A stretch of 64,000 nucleotides of DNA from Dastarcus helophoroides (taxonomy: Eukaryota > Arthropoda > Insecta > Coleoptera > Bothrideridae). Location of the stretch: positions 38,491,435 to 38,555,434 of the forward strand of contig CM053325.1 of assembly GCA_028583605.1 (NCBI GenBank). Direction: 5' to 3'. Below the pieces are notes generated by a model that saw only the letters and a program-made list of their open reading frames with translations, was not told the origin of the DNA and ran no database searches. A program made the position numbers and the translations under genes. Below are positions 53,989 through 62,081 of this stretch, in pieces (position 1 is the first letter of the stretch; each line of letters starts with the position of its first letter).

Positions 53989-54987
53989 TTACAGGATGAT
54001 TGCCGCTTCTCGCAATTCCTCAATGATTGAAACAATTTCATTATTGTGATTAGTATGACCAGCTTGCATGGAGGCTACTAAATGCTTAAGTCGATCCACT
54101 AATTCGTTGGGATCATTCCAATAGACCTGATTGATTTTATTTTCATTGTATTTCATAATGCCTGCTCCGGTGATCGAGCTTTTTAAAAGACTTTTAATAA
54201 ACTTATACTTTACACATCTGGTGCCTGCGATTGATTGATTTTTATCATAGTTTCGTCTAAGAACGTTAGTTTGTTGAATCAAATCTATGTAATTGCAAAT
54301 GTCAGTGTTGGTGCATGCTGATTTTTTAAGTCTTTTTAGATATAACAACTAAATAAATCCAGGTGTAACAACGTAACTCTGCCTTTTAACGATAAGATTT
54401 GATTCAATTAGTCTTATTTGTTCACTACTCATTTTCCATCCTTCGTTTGGATCATAAAAAGGGCCATAACGATTATCCAATTCACTGGGTTTAACATTGA
54501 GTGAATTTGAAAGTTCATATAATGCTAAATCGTTTGTTGTACGAAAATTTAGTTTTTGTTGTTTGAGTTTATCATATTCGTAACTATCATAATAATAATT
54601 ATCGTCATCATCATCATCATCAGTGTATTCCTGTTGTCCTGCCGATGGCGTACCGAAATTTTGCGAATTATTTAACGTATCTGTCATGCTATCCAAGTCT
54701 TGATGACGCCATTATTTAGGTGTAACAAATTCGTCTTTAATCAAAGACGATACTTTGTCATCATTCTCATCATCATCATCATCATCATCCATTTCCTCTT
54801 TTTTAACTTATATTAGAGCTTCATGTGTTTGAGTCAGGTTCTTTAAGGGTTTCGTGATGTGTTGAAATAAATGCTCCAATTCGGTCTCTGCATTCGATTT
54901 TGATTGTTTTAAAACTTCATATTTTCTTTTAATAACATTTCTCGTCTAAATTAGATCCTTTACTAATTGTTCGTTTAACTTGATCAT
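53989..54987 (-). pseudogene. Conserved Polinton protein with acidic linker, four in-frame stops
   Basis: One minus-strand frame runs from a Met at 54987 (MIKLNEQLVKDL) to the stop at 53989, about 333 codons, interrupted by TAG at 54946, TAA near 54808, TAA near 54716 and TAG at 54349. Parts: an N-terminal helical region (KRKYEVLKQSKSNAETELEH), two Asp runs from ATC/TCA repeats, a middle conserved region, and a C-terminal region NDPNELVDRLKHL followed by NHNNEIVSIIEELRE. I recognise this as a frequent companion protein in animal Polintons but know no function. Because only substitutions (no frame changes) break it, it may have decayed later than PolB. Confidence 0.7.
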
Positions 54988-55152
54988 TTTTCTCCAGATA
55001 ATATGAGCACGGGTACGGGTACGGGCACGGGCACGAGCACGAGCACGGGTCCTATACGGGCGCTTGCAAAAATTTAAACGTTTTCTTCGACAACAATAAC
55101 AACAATACCTGTTATCGTTGATAAAGTCAATGCTGAATAATGTAAAATACAC
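54988..55152 (-). repeat. Hexanucleotide repeat upstream of the Polinton companion gene
   Basis: Plus strand 55009-55047 is a run of ACGGGT/ACGGGC/ACGAGC hexamers, notably GC-rich in an AT-rich region. On the minus strand it would encode an alternating Arg-Ala/Arg-Thr peptide in frame with the downstream protein, but the downstream Met at 54987 is the more natural start. Confidence 0.6.
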
Positions 55153-55167
55153 CTTGCACCTTGTTTT

Positions 55168-55861
55168 TATACAAGTATGAAAATGTCAACTCCTTTTCTA
55201 TATCTGCCATTCTCCATTGGGTCTTCTTTGCTTATTGCTTATTATCAAAAACCCATAGTCTTCTTTCCAGCACTCTTTACAAATCTTTTGAAATTGATCG
55301 AAAGACATGTCTGTCGTAACGTGATCATCGTATATATGTTTCAGGTTCATATTGTCTTGTTTGAAAATTGCAAGAAAATTTGCATTATCCCGAATAAGTT
55401 GTTTAGGAATTCGAGCATAGGTTTGCCCCAAACAGAAACTATCTATGGCCGTGTGTCTGCCCATGCAAAAATACTCTCTCATATTGTTTTGCTTTTGTGG
55501 ATACATCGTCAAATATAAATATGGAATTTCTTTTTGCTTCATCCGTCGACACTACTTGATCACTATCGTTGAATTCATAATATTCTATGCCTTTAATTGA
55601 AGACAATAGCCTTTTCAAATAGATATATTTCGGTTGATAGAGAGATTTCAAGTAGATGTACACATTTTCAAATTTTAAGCCATTAGGATGCTCCAATAAA
55701 CTTATCATCAAATTGGTTTTTCCCGAATGACTTGGACCTATGAAAATAGCTCTAAGATGATTGGGTAATAGGTTACTGTGTTTCTTGGGAGTTTGCAAAT
55801 TTGAATTGGAAAAATCTCTGTTTTCCACAGGTAGCGTCTCATCTTGCTTAATCAAACGCAT
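55168..55861 (-). pseudogene. Polinton packaging ATPase (FtsK/HerA type), frameshifted
   Basis: The ATPase that pumps DNA into the capsid, related to the poxvirus/PRD1 A32-type enzymes. The start ATG is at 55861 (MRLIKQDETLP). Walker A is IFIGPSHSGKTNLM near 55720-55745, Walker B is SIFIFDDVS near 55540, and the C-terminal part has FCLGQTYARIPKQLIRDNAN with the sensor-like Gln and Arg. The frame changes once near 55510 and again near 55210, with the natural stop near 55168, so the copy is broken but all motifs are present. It is divergently oriented from the next gene with only 80 bp between, suggesting a shared promoter region. Confidence 0.9.
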
Positions 55862-55941
55862 TTTGACAACTAAATTTAAAACATATAAATGCCTTGTTTT
55901 TAAAACAAATTTTCATTTAGTCCTGACCTGACGTATATAAA
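55862..55941. promoter_or_regulatory. 80-bp divergent intergenic region
   Basis: Lies between the ATPase (minus) and PLA2-protease (plus) start codons. It contains ACATATAAATG and GTATATAAA, the latter ending one base before the plus ATG. A bidirectional promoter is inferred from position. Confidence 0.4.
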
Positions 55942-57141
55942 ATGATTGATCATAAAGGAAAAGCAATTAGTAAACGTCGAAATCGCAAAGGTAGCGGACT
56001 ACTTAACAGCGCAATAAACACATTGCCCTTTGAATTACATTTACCTGGTTATAATTATTGTGGATCCGGTACCAAGTTGAATAAAAGATTAGCTCGAGGC
56101 GATCAAGGTGTCAACGGTTTAAATCGAGCTTGCAAAGAGCACGACATTACCTATTCGCAGACTAGAGATCTTGGAGAAAGATATCGAGCTGATCGAGAAT
56201 TGGCGGAAAAAGCTTGGCAGCGTGTCAAGGCAAAAGATTCAAACTTGGGTGAACGCATAAATTCCTGGTTTGTAACTAATGCGATGAAGGCTAAAGTAAA
56301 AATGGGGATGGGATTAAAAGGAAAAAGAATTACAAAAAATAAGAAGACGAAGAAGCAAAGAAAAGGTAAAGGCAAGAAACGAAATGTAGTAGCCGAGGGC
56401 AGAAATCTGTTGAGAACATCAATTTGCAAAGTGCGTAATGTATTGAAAATTAAGAAACCAGAAAGTTTAAAAAATGCTGCAGAATTGGCGCTAAATGTAG
56501 CCAAAAGGGCTATGAATGGAAAGAGTGTAATTTTGCCTCGAGTTATACCTGTTCCAAAGGTAGGAGGAGTGTTGCCTTTGTTGCCATTATTTGCGGGATT
56601 ATCGGCCTTGGGAACATTATCGGGTGGAGCTGCAGCCATTGCGAAAACCGTCAATGACGCAAAGCACGGACGGAAACAATTGGGAGGAAGTCAACGGCAT
56701 AATAGAACGATGGAATCTATAGTGTCTGATGGAATCCATTTCGATGGGAAAAGGACTCTTTTTGAAACCATATCGAAAAGGGTTGGGTTTATATCTCAGT
56801 CCAAAAAACTAATTGCTGGGCTGCCCAATAGAGCTCTTAGTGAACTCGATTTGCGTAAATATGCAAACATGTTACCTTCCTTCCTCATCGGAATGAATGT
56901 GCAATTGTAAATTTAGCCAGCTCCGATGGATCTGGTACACATTGGGTAGCCTGTTACAAGAAAGGTCGAAACATAGAATATTTCGATTCGTACGGTCAAT
57001 TGAGGCCTCCGAAAGAACTGGTTCAATATTTGGGGGAAAACAACAACATTTCATACAACTACACCAGATGGCAGAGTGGTGAAAAGTCGGTAATTTGTGG
57101 ACATTTGTGTCTTGAATTTTTGTATGAATGTAGCTATAAAT
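55942..57141 (+). pseudogene. PLA2-like minor capsid protein fused to adenovirus-type protease, one frameshift
   Basis: One frame runs from 55942 to 56910 and resumes in a neighbouring frame to TAA 57141. Residues 15-110 look like a parvovirus-VP1-type phospholipase A2: LPGYNYCGSGTKL (Ca-binding loop, residues ~34-46) and ACKEHDITYSQ (catalytic His67-Asp68, Tyr71). Residues ~120-150 are strongly Lys/Arg-rich. Residues ~205-240 are a hydrophobic segment (VLPLLPLFAGLSALG), like an adenovirus pVI/pX-type membrane-active segment. The C-terminal region LPNRALSELDLRKYA begins the maturation cysteine protease. In the shifted frame are catalytic His (SGTHWVACY, near 56940), Asp (EYFDSYG, near 56985) and Cys (CGHLCLEF, near 57096). 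The frame change is near 56880-56900. The three-part fusion in one frame is seen directly; whether it is processed is unknown. Confidence 0.82.
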
Positions 57142-57188
57142 AAAGTTTTTATTGAAAAAAATTTCTTAGTTTTCATTAATCCTTCGTT

Positions 57189-58218
57189 ATGTCAATCAGG
57201 CTAACTTTGTCTGGAGAAAAATCGGAATTGGTTGCCAACTATTTTCCTCCCATCGAATTGTCGACCAATTATGACTGCGGTTTAATATTGTAACGCAATG
57301 TAAATAGATGAAATAGGATTTAGAATAGAATTGTAGAATTTAGTAAATAAAAAAAGTTTCTAGAAGGTTCTGATAAGGGGAAAGCGGCCGCGATAACGAA
57401 ACAAACGGCAGATAAGCGTTCCAGAAATTTCGGCATTCGATAAGCCTTATCTGCCGAAAATTCTGGAAGACGCGGGCCGAAACTATAAAAAGGCGGTCAG
57501 TTTTCCCTCGAGTCAGTCAGTTAGAGTCAGTGTAATAAGTGAGTTAGTAGAAGTCGATAATAAGTGAGTTAATTGTTCAATTGTGGTGATCCAAGTTGAG
57601 TTCAATAATAAAGTGGGTATTATTTTAATCCATCAAGTGTAATCAATCGAACCGATAAGCCCGTAACAATATATTTGCACACTTACAATTCTATTCCGAA
57701 TGTTGATAAAAGCAATAATTCATTTCATATTGGAAATGAAATTGTCATTTTACCTGTAGGATCTTACGAAATTGATGACATTAATGAATACCTTCAAAAT
57801 AAACTAAAATCTCTGCAGACTAAATCTACTGTTAAAATTACTGCTAACAACAATACACTTAAATCGGAAATTAAGGCTTCAGAAATGGTTCATTTTAGCA
57901 AAAAGCGTTCCATCGGCAAATTGTTGGGTTTTGGTAAACGTGACTTGAAGCCAAACAAACTACACGAATCCGATCTTTGTGTCGCCATTAATAAAATTAA
58001 CGCAATCCGAATTGAAACGAATATTGTGAGTGGTTCGTACGTCAATGACGCTTCATTGCATACCATACATGGATTCTCACCAAGAGTAGCGCCAGGGTAT
58101 AAAATCAACTGTTAAAAGGATAAGTTCGATTACCGTAAGACTTGTAGATCAGTACGGAAAATTGATCAATTTTCGAGGTGAAACAATTACAGTGAGACTC
58201 CATTTAAAACCATGTTGA
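57189..58218 (+). pseudogene. Penton-like (minor capsid) protein split by a solo LTR
   Basis: The frame begins at ATG 57189 with RLTLSGEKSELVANYFPPIE and is cut after about 33 codons by the LTR at 57289-57668. Beyond the LTR it resumes with LHTYNSIPNVD and GNEIVILPVGSYEIDDINEY. There is a further frame change near 58110 and a natural end at TGA 58218. This protein is conserved in animal Polintons and lies next to the major capsid gene, in the place where the single-jelly-roll penton protein is usually found. The penton assignment is by position and length, not by structure. The stop overlaps the start of the next gene. Confidence 0.7.
57289..57668 (+). mobile_element. Solo Gypsy LTR, 380 bp, inserted in the Polinton penton-like gene
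   Basis: Starts TGTAACGCAATG, ends CCGTAACA, and is very similar to 39524-39897. ATAT flanks both sides (57285-57288 and 57669-57672), a 4-bp target duplication. It has TATA-like AACTATAAAAAGGCGG. No internal retrotransposon sequence remains, so it is a solo LTR left by recombination. Confidence 0.88.
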
Positions 58219-58439
58219 TATTTACAAAAGCACATCAGAGTAGCGCTGCTGATGATGATCGCAATCATAAATACCCCAATTTATTGAAGCATCGAGTTGG
58301 TCTTCAGCCAGTTCTTGAGCAAACAAGACTACGTCATCAGCGATCTTCTTCTTCTTCTTTTACGCATCATTTCCTATCAAAGGAAAATCAACGTTTTTTG
58401 CAATCTTTGGGATTAACACTACACAACAATGTCATCTGA
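58212..58439 (+). CDS. Small conserved Polinton protein, intact (75 aa)
   Basis: The start overlaps the penton-like stop (ATGTTGA at 58212-58218) and its own stop overlaps the capsid start (58429-58439), a compact coupled arrangement. The protein is basic and Ser-rich with the C-terminal ENQRFLQSLGLTL. I recognise the C-terminal pattern as recurrent beside Polinton capsid genes but know no function. Appears intact. Confidence 0.6.
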   Translation: MLIFTKAHQSSAADDDRNHKYPNLLKHRVGLQPVLEQTRLRHQRSSSSSFTHHFLSKENQRFLQSLGLTLHNNVI

Positions 58440-59399
58440 TTCATTACCTATTGGGGAACCGGCGCGCTTTGATGATCGCATCACCAAAAAGGAATATCAC
58501 AGCTATGCCCCTTTTGTGGAGACCTTTAATAATAACGATCAAATTCGAATAACCATACATAATCAAGATCAATATTTGCTGCCGTCCGAAAGTTTTCTTT
58601 ACATCGAGGGAAGATTAGAAAAGACCGATAAGAATGAAGGAACTATTGCGCATCTGGGGTTTCAAGTGCTTGTCAATTTCTATTTGAAGAAATACGCTAC
58701 GAGTTGAATGGAATTGAAATTGACCGCAATCGAAATGTTGGAATAACTACGTGTTTGAAAAATTACGCTTCGCTAACACCGAACCAAAGTGTAATGATCT
58801 ATAAGGCTGGATGGACCTTTGGACAAGATCATCAAGAAGGACATTTTAATTTTTCCGCTCCCTTGAACATGCTGTTTGGATTTTGCGAAGATTACAAAAA
58901 AGTCGTTGCAAATGCTAAACACGAACTCAGATTAATTAGATTAAAATCCGATGAAAATGCTATTATAGCAAACAGTTCAGCAATTCGTTTTGCTCTTGGA
59001 AAAATCATTTGGAAAATGCCTCATATCAATTTAAGTGACTCGGAAAAACTTAGACTTTATAAAACTATTCAAAGTTCGAGACCTATTCAGATGAGTTTTC
59101 GCAGTTGGGAACTGTTTGAATATCCGAATGTTCCGAAAGCGACTCATGTCGTTTGGAGTGTAAAAACGTCGACTCAGCTGGAGAAACCGAGATTTGTTTT
59201 GTTTGGTGTGCAAACTGGCCGATCGTATCAGGTGAATAAGGATGCTAGAAAATTTGATGTTTGCTCATTGACAAACATTAAAGTTCATCTAAATTCTGAA
59301 ACATTTCCTTACGACAACCTTCGTCCTGCTGCTGCTGCTGTCCCTCGTTCTGTGATGGGATTTTCAATTTGTACATTTGACCCTCCTTTCCAGTATTGA
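58429..59399 (+). pseudogene. Polinton major capsid protein, frameshifted and 3'-truncated
   Basis: Double-jelly-roll major capsid protein of the Polinton virus-like particle. The start ATG is at 58429 (MSSDSLPIGEPARFDDRI). The frame passes to the neighbouring one near 58660-58700 and continues with the capsid segments YELNGIEIDRNRNVGITTCL, FNFSAPLNMLFGF, IIWKMPHINLS and ETFPYDNLRP. About 300 codons remain, while full-length family members are roughly twice that. After about 59318 the sequence is no longer capsid-like and runs antisense into the gene at 59278-59640, so a deletion removed the second jelly roll. Identity is by recognition of the N-terminal half. Confidence 0.8.
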
Positions 59400-59640
59400 T
59401 CAAAAAACAGTTAAGTAGATCCTGCAGATTCTTCTTTTCGAGCTTATTATACCTTTCGGGTAAATATAGCGACCATTTATCCTCCAGTTGCAAAAGAATC
59501 CTGTCTCCGTACGAACTTTTGTGCAATTTTGCGTCGGTAATTTTATACAGGTAATCTGTTTCCATCGATGACAAATTCAACCAGGCCTCACCATCTTTTA
59601 AGTCGTGGAATGCGGTAATAATCCTATTAGAAGAACCCAT
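59278..59640 (-). CDS. Small Polinton protein on the minus strand, C-terminus altered by deletion
   Basis: The start is taken as the Met at 59640 (MGSSNRIITAFHDL), because the 48 codons upstream to 59784 look like leader. The protein contains ITAFHDLKDGEAWLNLS and LLQLEDKWSLYLPERYN, a pattern I have seen in small Polinton-encoded or insect proteins of unknown function. The last ~20 residues (GQQQQQDEGCRKEMF onward) read through the deletion junction into antisense capsid sequence, so the original C-terminus is probably lost or extended. It converges tail-to-tail with the capsid gene. Confidence 0.55.
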   Translation of the reverse strand: MGSSNRIITAFHDLKDGEAWLNLSSMETDYLYKITDAKLHKSSYGDRILLQLEDKWSLYLPERYNKLEKKNLQDLLNCFLINTGKEGQMYKLKIPSQNEGQQQQQDEGCRKEMFQNLDEL

Positions 59641-59784
59641 TTCAAAATAACTTGCTGCTGCTGTTGCTGCTTTCAACACGACGAAAAACTGAATAATACT
59701 GATATATTTTATACGATGCTTCTTATACACATCAGGAAAGTCAAACACTGTCCATAGGGAGAATATTAATGAGAGATTTAACAT

Positions 59785-60531
59785 TGAAAACTAATAGTGG
59801 GATAGATGGGCGGTGCCTTGTATTCTCCTACAACGGTGTAAACAATTCAACGCAGAGCGCAGCGATCAGTGCTGGTGGAGATTTCAGTAGTACATCATAG
59901 CTTCTTGTTTTATTACGGGATTACTACTGGCAGGCAACAATTTTATTAAAATTTGCGTACCACATGTTGTTTGTTCTTTTAGTCCGTTAATTTAATCAAC
60001 GTCTGAGGTAAAATAAAACTGATATTCTTTGATAACCAAAATAAATAAACGAGATTACTTAAACAAAATTAACTTAACTTATGAAGAATATAACATAATA
60101 ACTCTTTAAACATAACAATATAAAGAGTTCAAATAGGCCGCCAGACTGTGCTAAACAATATTTCAGTCTGTTGTAAAACTCTCGACGAGTTTTTTCTAAC
60201 ATCTAAACTGGAAGATGCATGAATGCTGCGTCAAAGTAGGGGAATACGTTCAGCGGCCGTAGAAAACTATGAAAGGGACAATTCTTAGCGTTTTACATGG
60301 ACAATGAAAATTTTTCCTTATCTGTATATCGTTCCTGAGTATCAAAGTTCAAATTTATTTCAGATCATTCTGAATAGTAATAAGCTGACGTAATTGGAAA
60401 AGTACTACGCATTTTGGTTTATTCATCATTCATTGTTGCGTAATCAACTACGTTTTAATTGCTTTTTTTGCAGTTTACGCATATTAATGAGTAAATGAAG
60501 GTCAAATTGTCAAAAAGTCATTGTCGTGCGT
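59785..60531. other. Non-coding interval inside the right Polinton end
   Basis: No open frame with a recognisable domain and no repeat apart from the start of the subterminal repeat zone. It may hold the promoter of the minus-strand gene at 59278-59640. Confidence 0.45.
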
Positions 60532-60768
60532 TAACTTGTCAGAATTCGCTTTTCTAGTTCAAAAAATGATAGTTATTGAGAAAATAATATATTTAAATGG
60601 GAAAGGTCATCCTAAAATTTGATATGTAGAAGTCACTAACTTGCCAGGACTAGTTGTTATGTTAATTAGATTAGTACTTAATATGTTAAATAGATACGCA
60701 TAATAATTAGCACATAAAGGTCAACTTCGTATAAATTGATATTCATAATTCGCTAACTTGTCAGGACT
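60532..60768 (-). repeat. Subterminal direct repeats, right (three copies)
   Basis: TAACTTGTCAGGACT and variants occur at 60532-60546, 60637-60651 and 60754-60768, mirroring the left set in inverted orientation. Confidence 0.7.
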
Positions 60769-61128
60769 CGGTTTTTATGTTAATTAAGATAATCTAGTTT
60801 TAATTTCCGAGAAATGATAACCGAATTCCTTATCTCGTTTAGCCGAAAGTAGTCAACCTCTTAGAGTAAACTTTGTACAAGGCTTGGTGGTCCAATGGTC
60901 AATGTGTCGGATTCTGGTCAGGTAAGTATTAAGTTCGAATCCCGACGGCGGCAAGACTTTCAGTCTGATGACGTCACTCACCTTTGACCTCCGCCTGGGC
61001 TAGTTCCCCGCCACATTTCTTGGATGGTCTGATGGCCCAGGTGGAGAATGGGTTGTGGTTTAGTAGCGCTCCCTATACCTTTAACATTGGGCTAGAATGT
61101 CATTCACCTAGAAATGCCACATTTTCAG
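60600..61128 (-). repeat. Polinton right terminal inverted repeat
   Basis: Inverted partner of 46308-46850; ends CATTTCTA-x-GTGAATG-type sequence and then CATTTTCAG on the plus strand. Confidence 0.88.
60888..60942 (+). promoter_or_regulatory. tRNA-like Pol III A and B boxes in right Polinton TIR
   Basis: The A-box-like TGGTCCAATGG (60888-60898) and the B-box-like AGTTCGAATCC (60932-60942) have the same 44-base spacing as the left copy and point outward to the right. The acceptor and T stems are not complementary, so it is not a working tRNA gene. Confidence 0.6.
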
Positions 61129-61527
61129 ACGTGATGGAGGTTTGCAAATCCAAGAGTTACTAAAATTTTTTAAATATAATGGCCTATTTTTAATACCTAA
61201 TATCAAAAGAAGGTAAAATAATCTTTCTAATAATACCAATCACTGGAGTTTCTTTTGATAGGTTTCATGCAAATTAACTTTCAAATTTTTTTTTTTTAAT
61301 TTTTAGGTTTTTGGTAAACACAACTAGGATTATTTGTAATTATTACTAATTAATTAAATAGTTGGCATTATTAACTTTTAAACAAATTGTTAATATTCAT
61401 AAATAATAATCGAAAAATGCCCGAAAAATTGACAATTAAAAATGTGTATTTTATGTGATTGTTTACATAAAAACTTTCAGAAGTCTAAAGAGATATTAAA
61501 ATGAATTTTTTTCCAGTAACGTACATC
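61129..61527. other. AT-rich interval right of the Polinton
   Basis: No gene or clear repeat seen before the flanking repeat at 61528. Confidence 0.45.
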
Positions 61528-61660
61528 TATAGGGGGCACCTTTTAAAATTTTTTTCATTTTATTACGCTGATCATATACAGAGTGTTGACATAAATTTGT
61601 TTTTTTTTTAATAGAACATCCTGTATATTTTGCATATTTAAATAGCCCCATAATCAGGAT
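61528..61660 (+). repeat. Flanking repeat, right copy (~130 bp)
   Basis: TATAGGGGGCACCTTTTAAAA through ATACAGAGTGTTGACATAAA to GAACATCCTGTATAT and AATAGCCCCATAA matches 46038-46170 in the same orientation. Confidence 0.7.
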
Positions 61661-61873
61661 ATAATATAAGACTGGTAATGTAACCCGCTATATACCACTT
61701 TTGCGATAAGTGGCACTAAAACCGGAGACGATTGAAAAGACAACACCATATGAAGGATAGCCCGTAGAAGGACTGCCTTGAGTAGATTAAGCAATGCTTT
61801 CTTTTGCAAATATTGATACTTAATGCAATTGTTTCGCAATTTTTCGGTTTTATATTTATATTTTAATTACAAA

Positions 61874-62081
61874 ATGGGCAAGACTTGTGTTATGTCTATG
61901 TGAAACAGTGGTTATAAAAGCTGTCATGCAAAAGTGTCGTTGTTTAGAGTGCCTAAGGACAAAGTTGATGTATGGAGGTGAAAATGACCGGCTGTTATCA
62001 ATTCGAGATTTTGTATGCGAGAAACATTTTAGTGCAGATTTTGTTTTAAGAGAAAAAAAACTTAAGAGAAAAAAAACTTAA
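61874..62081 (+). pseudogene. THAP-domain fragment, degraded
   Basis: ATG at 61874 begins MGKTCVMSM and is stopped at the next codon, but the frame continues NSGYKSCHAKVSLFRVPKDK, the usual start of a THAP zinc finger. It changes frame near 61975 and ends with FVCEKHFSADFVLREKKL, the C-x2-H-F half. THAP domains bind DNA and occur in P-type transposases and host factors. This copy lacks a downstream transposase and is non-functional; it may be a relic of a P-type element. Confidence 0.65.

Larger units (their letters stand above)
46308..61128. mobile_element. Polinton/Maverick element, ~14.8 kb, decayed
   Basis: Two ~530-bp inverted repeats bound a block holding the Polinton gene set: protein-primed PolB, retroviral-type integrase with chromodomain, FtsK/HerA-type packaging ATPase, adenovirus-type cysteine protease, major capsid and penton-like proteins. 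Genes lie in a plus-strand left group (PolB, nucleotidyltransferase-like), a minus-strand central group (integrase to ATPase), a plus-strand right group (PLA2-protease to capsid) and one minus-strand gene at the far right. Most genes carry nonsense or frameshift changes and one holds a solo LTR, so the copy cannot be active. Polintons normally make 6-bp target duplications; none was seen and the outermost bases of the two repeats differ. Confidence 0.93.

Noticed and set aside
60888..60942. A functional tRNA gene
   Set aside because: A and B boxes are present at tRNA spacing, but the acceptor and T stems do not pair and the anticodon stem is poor; kept only as a tRNA-like promoter.
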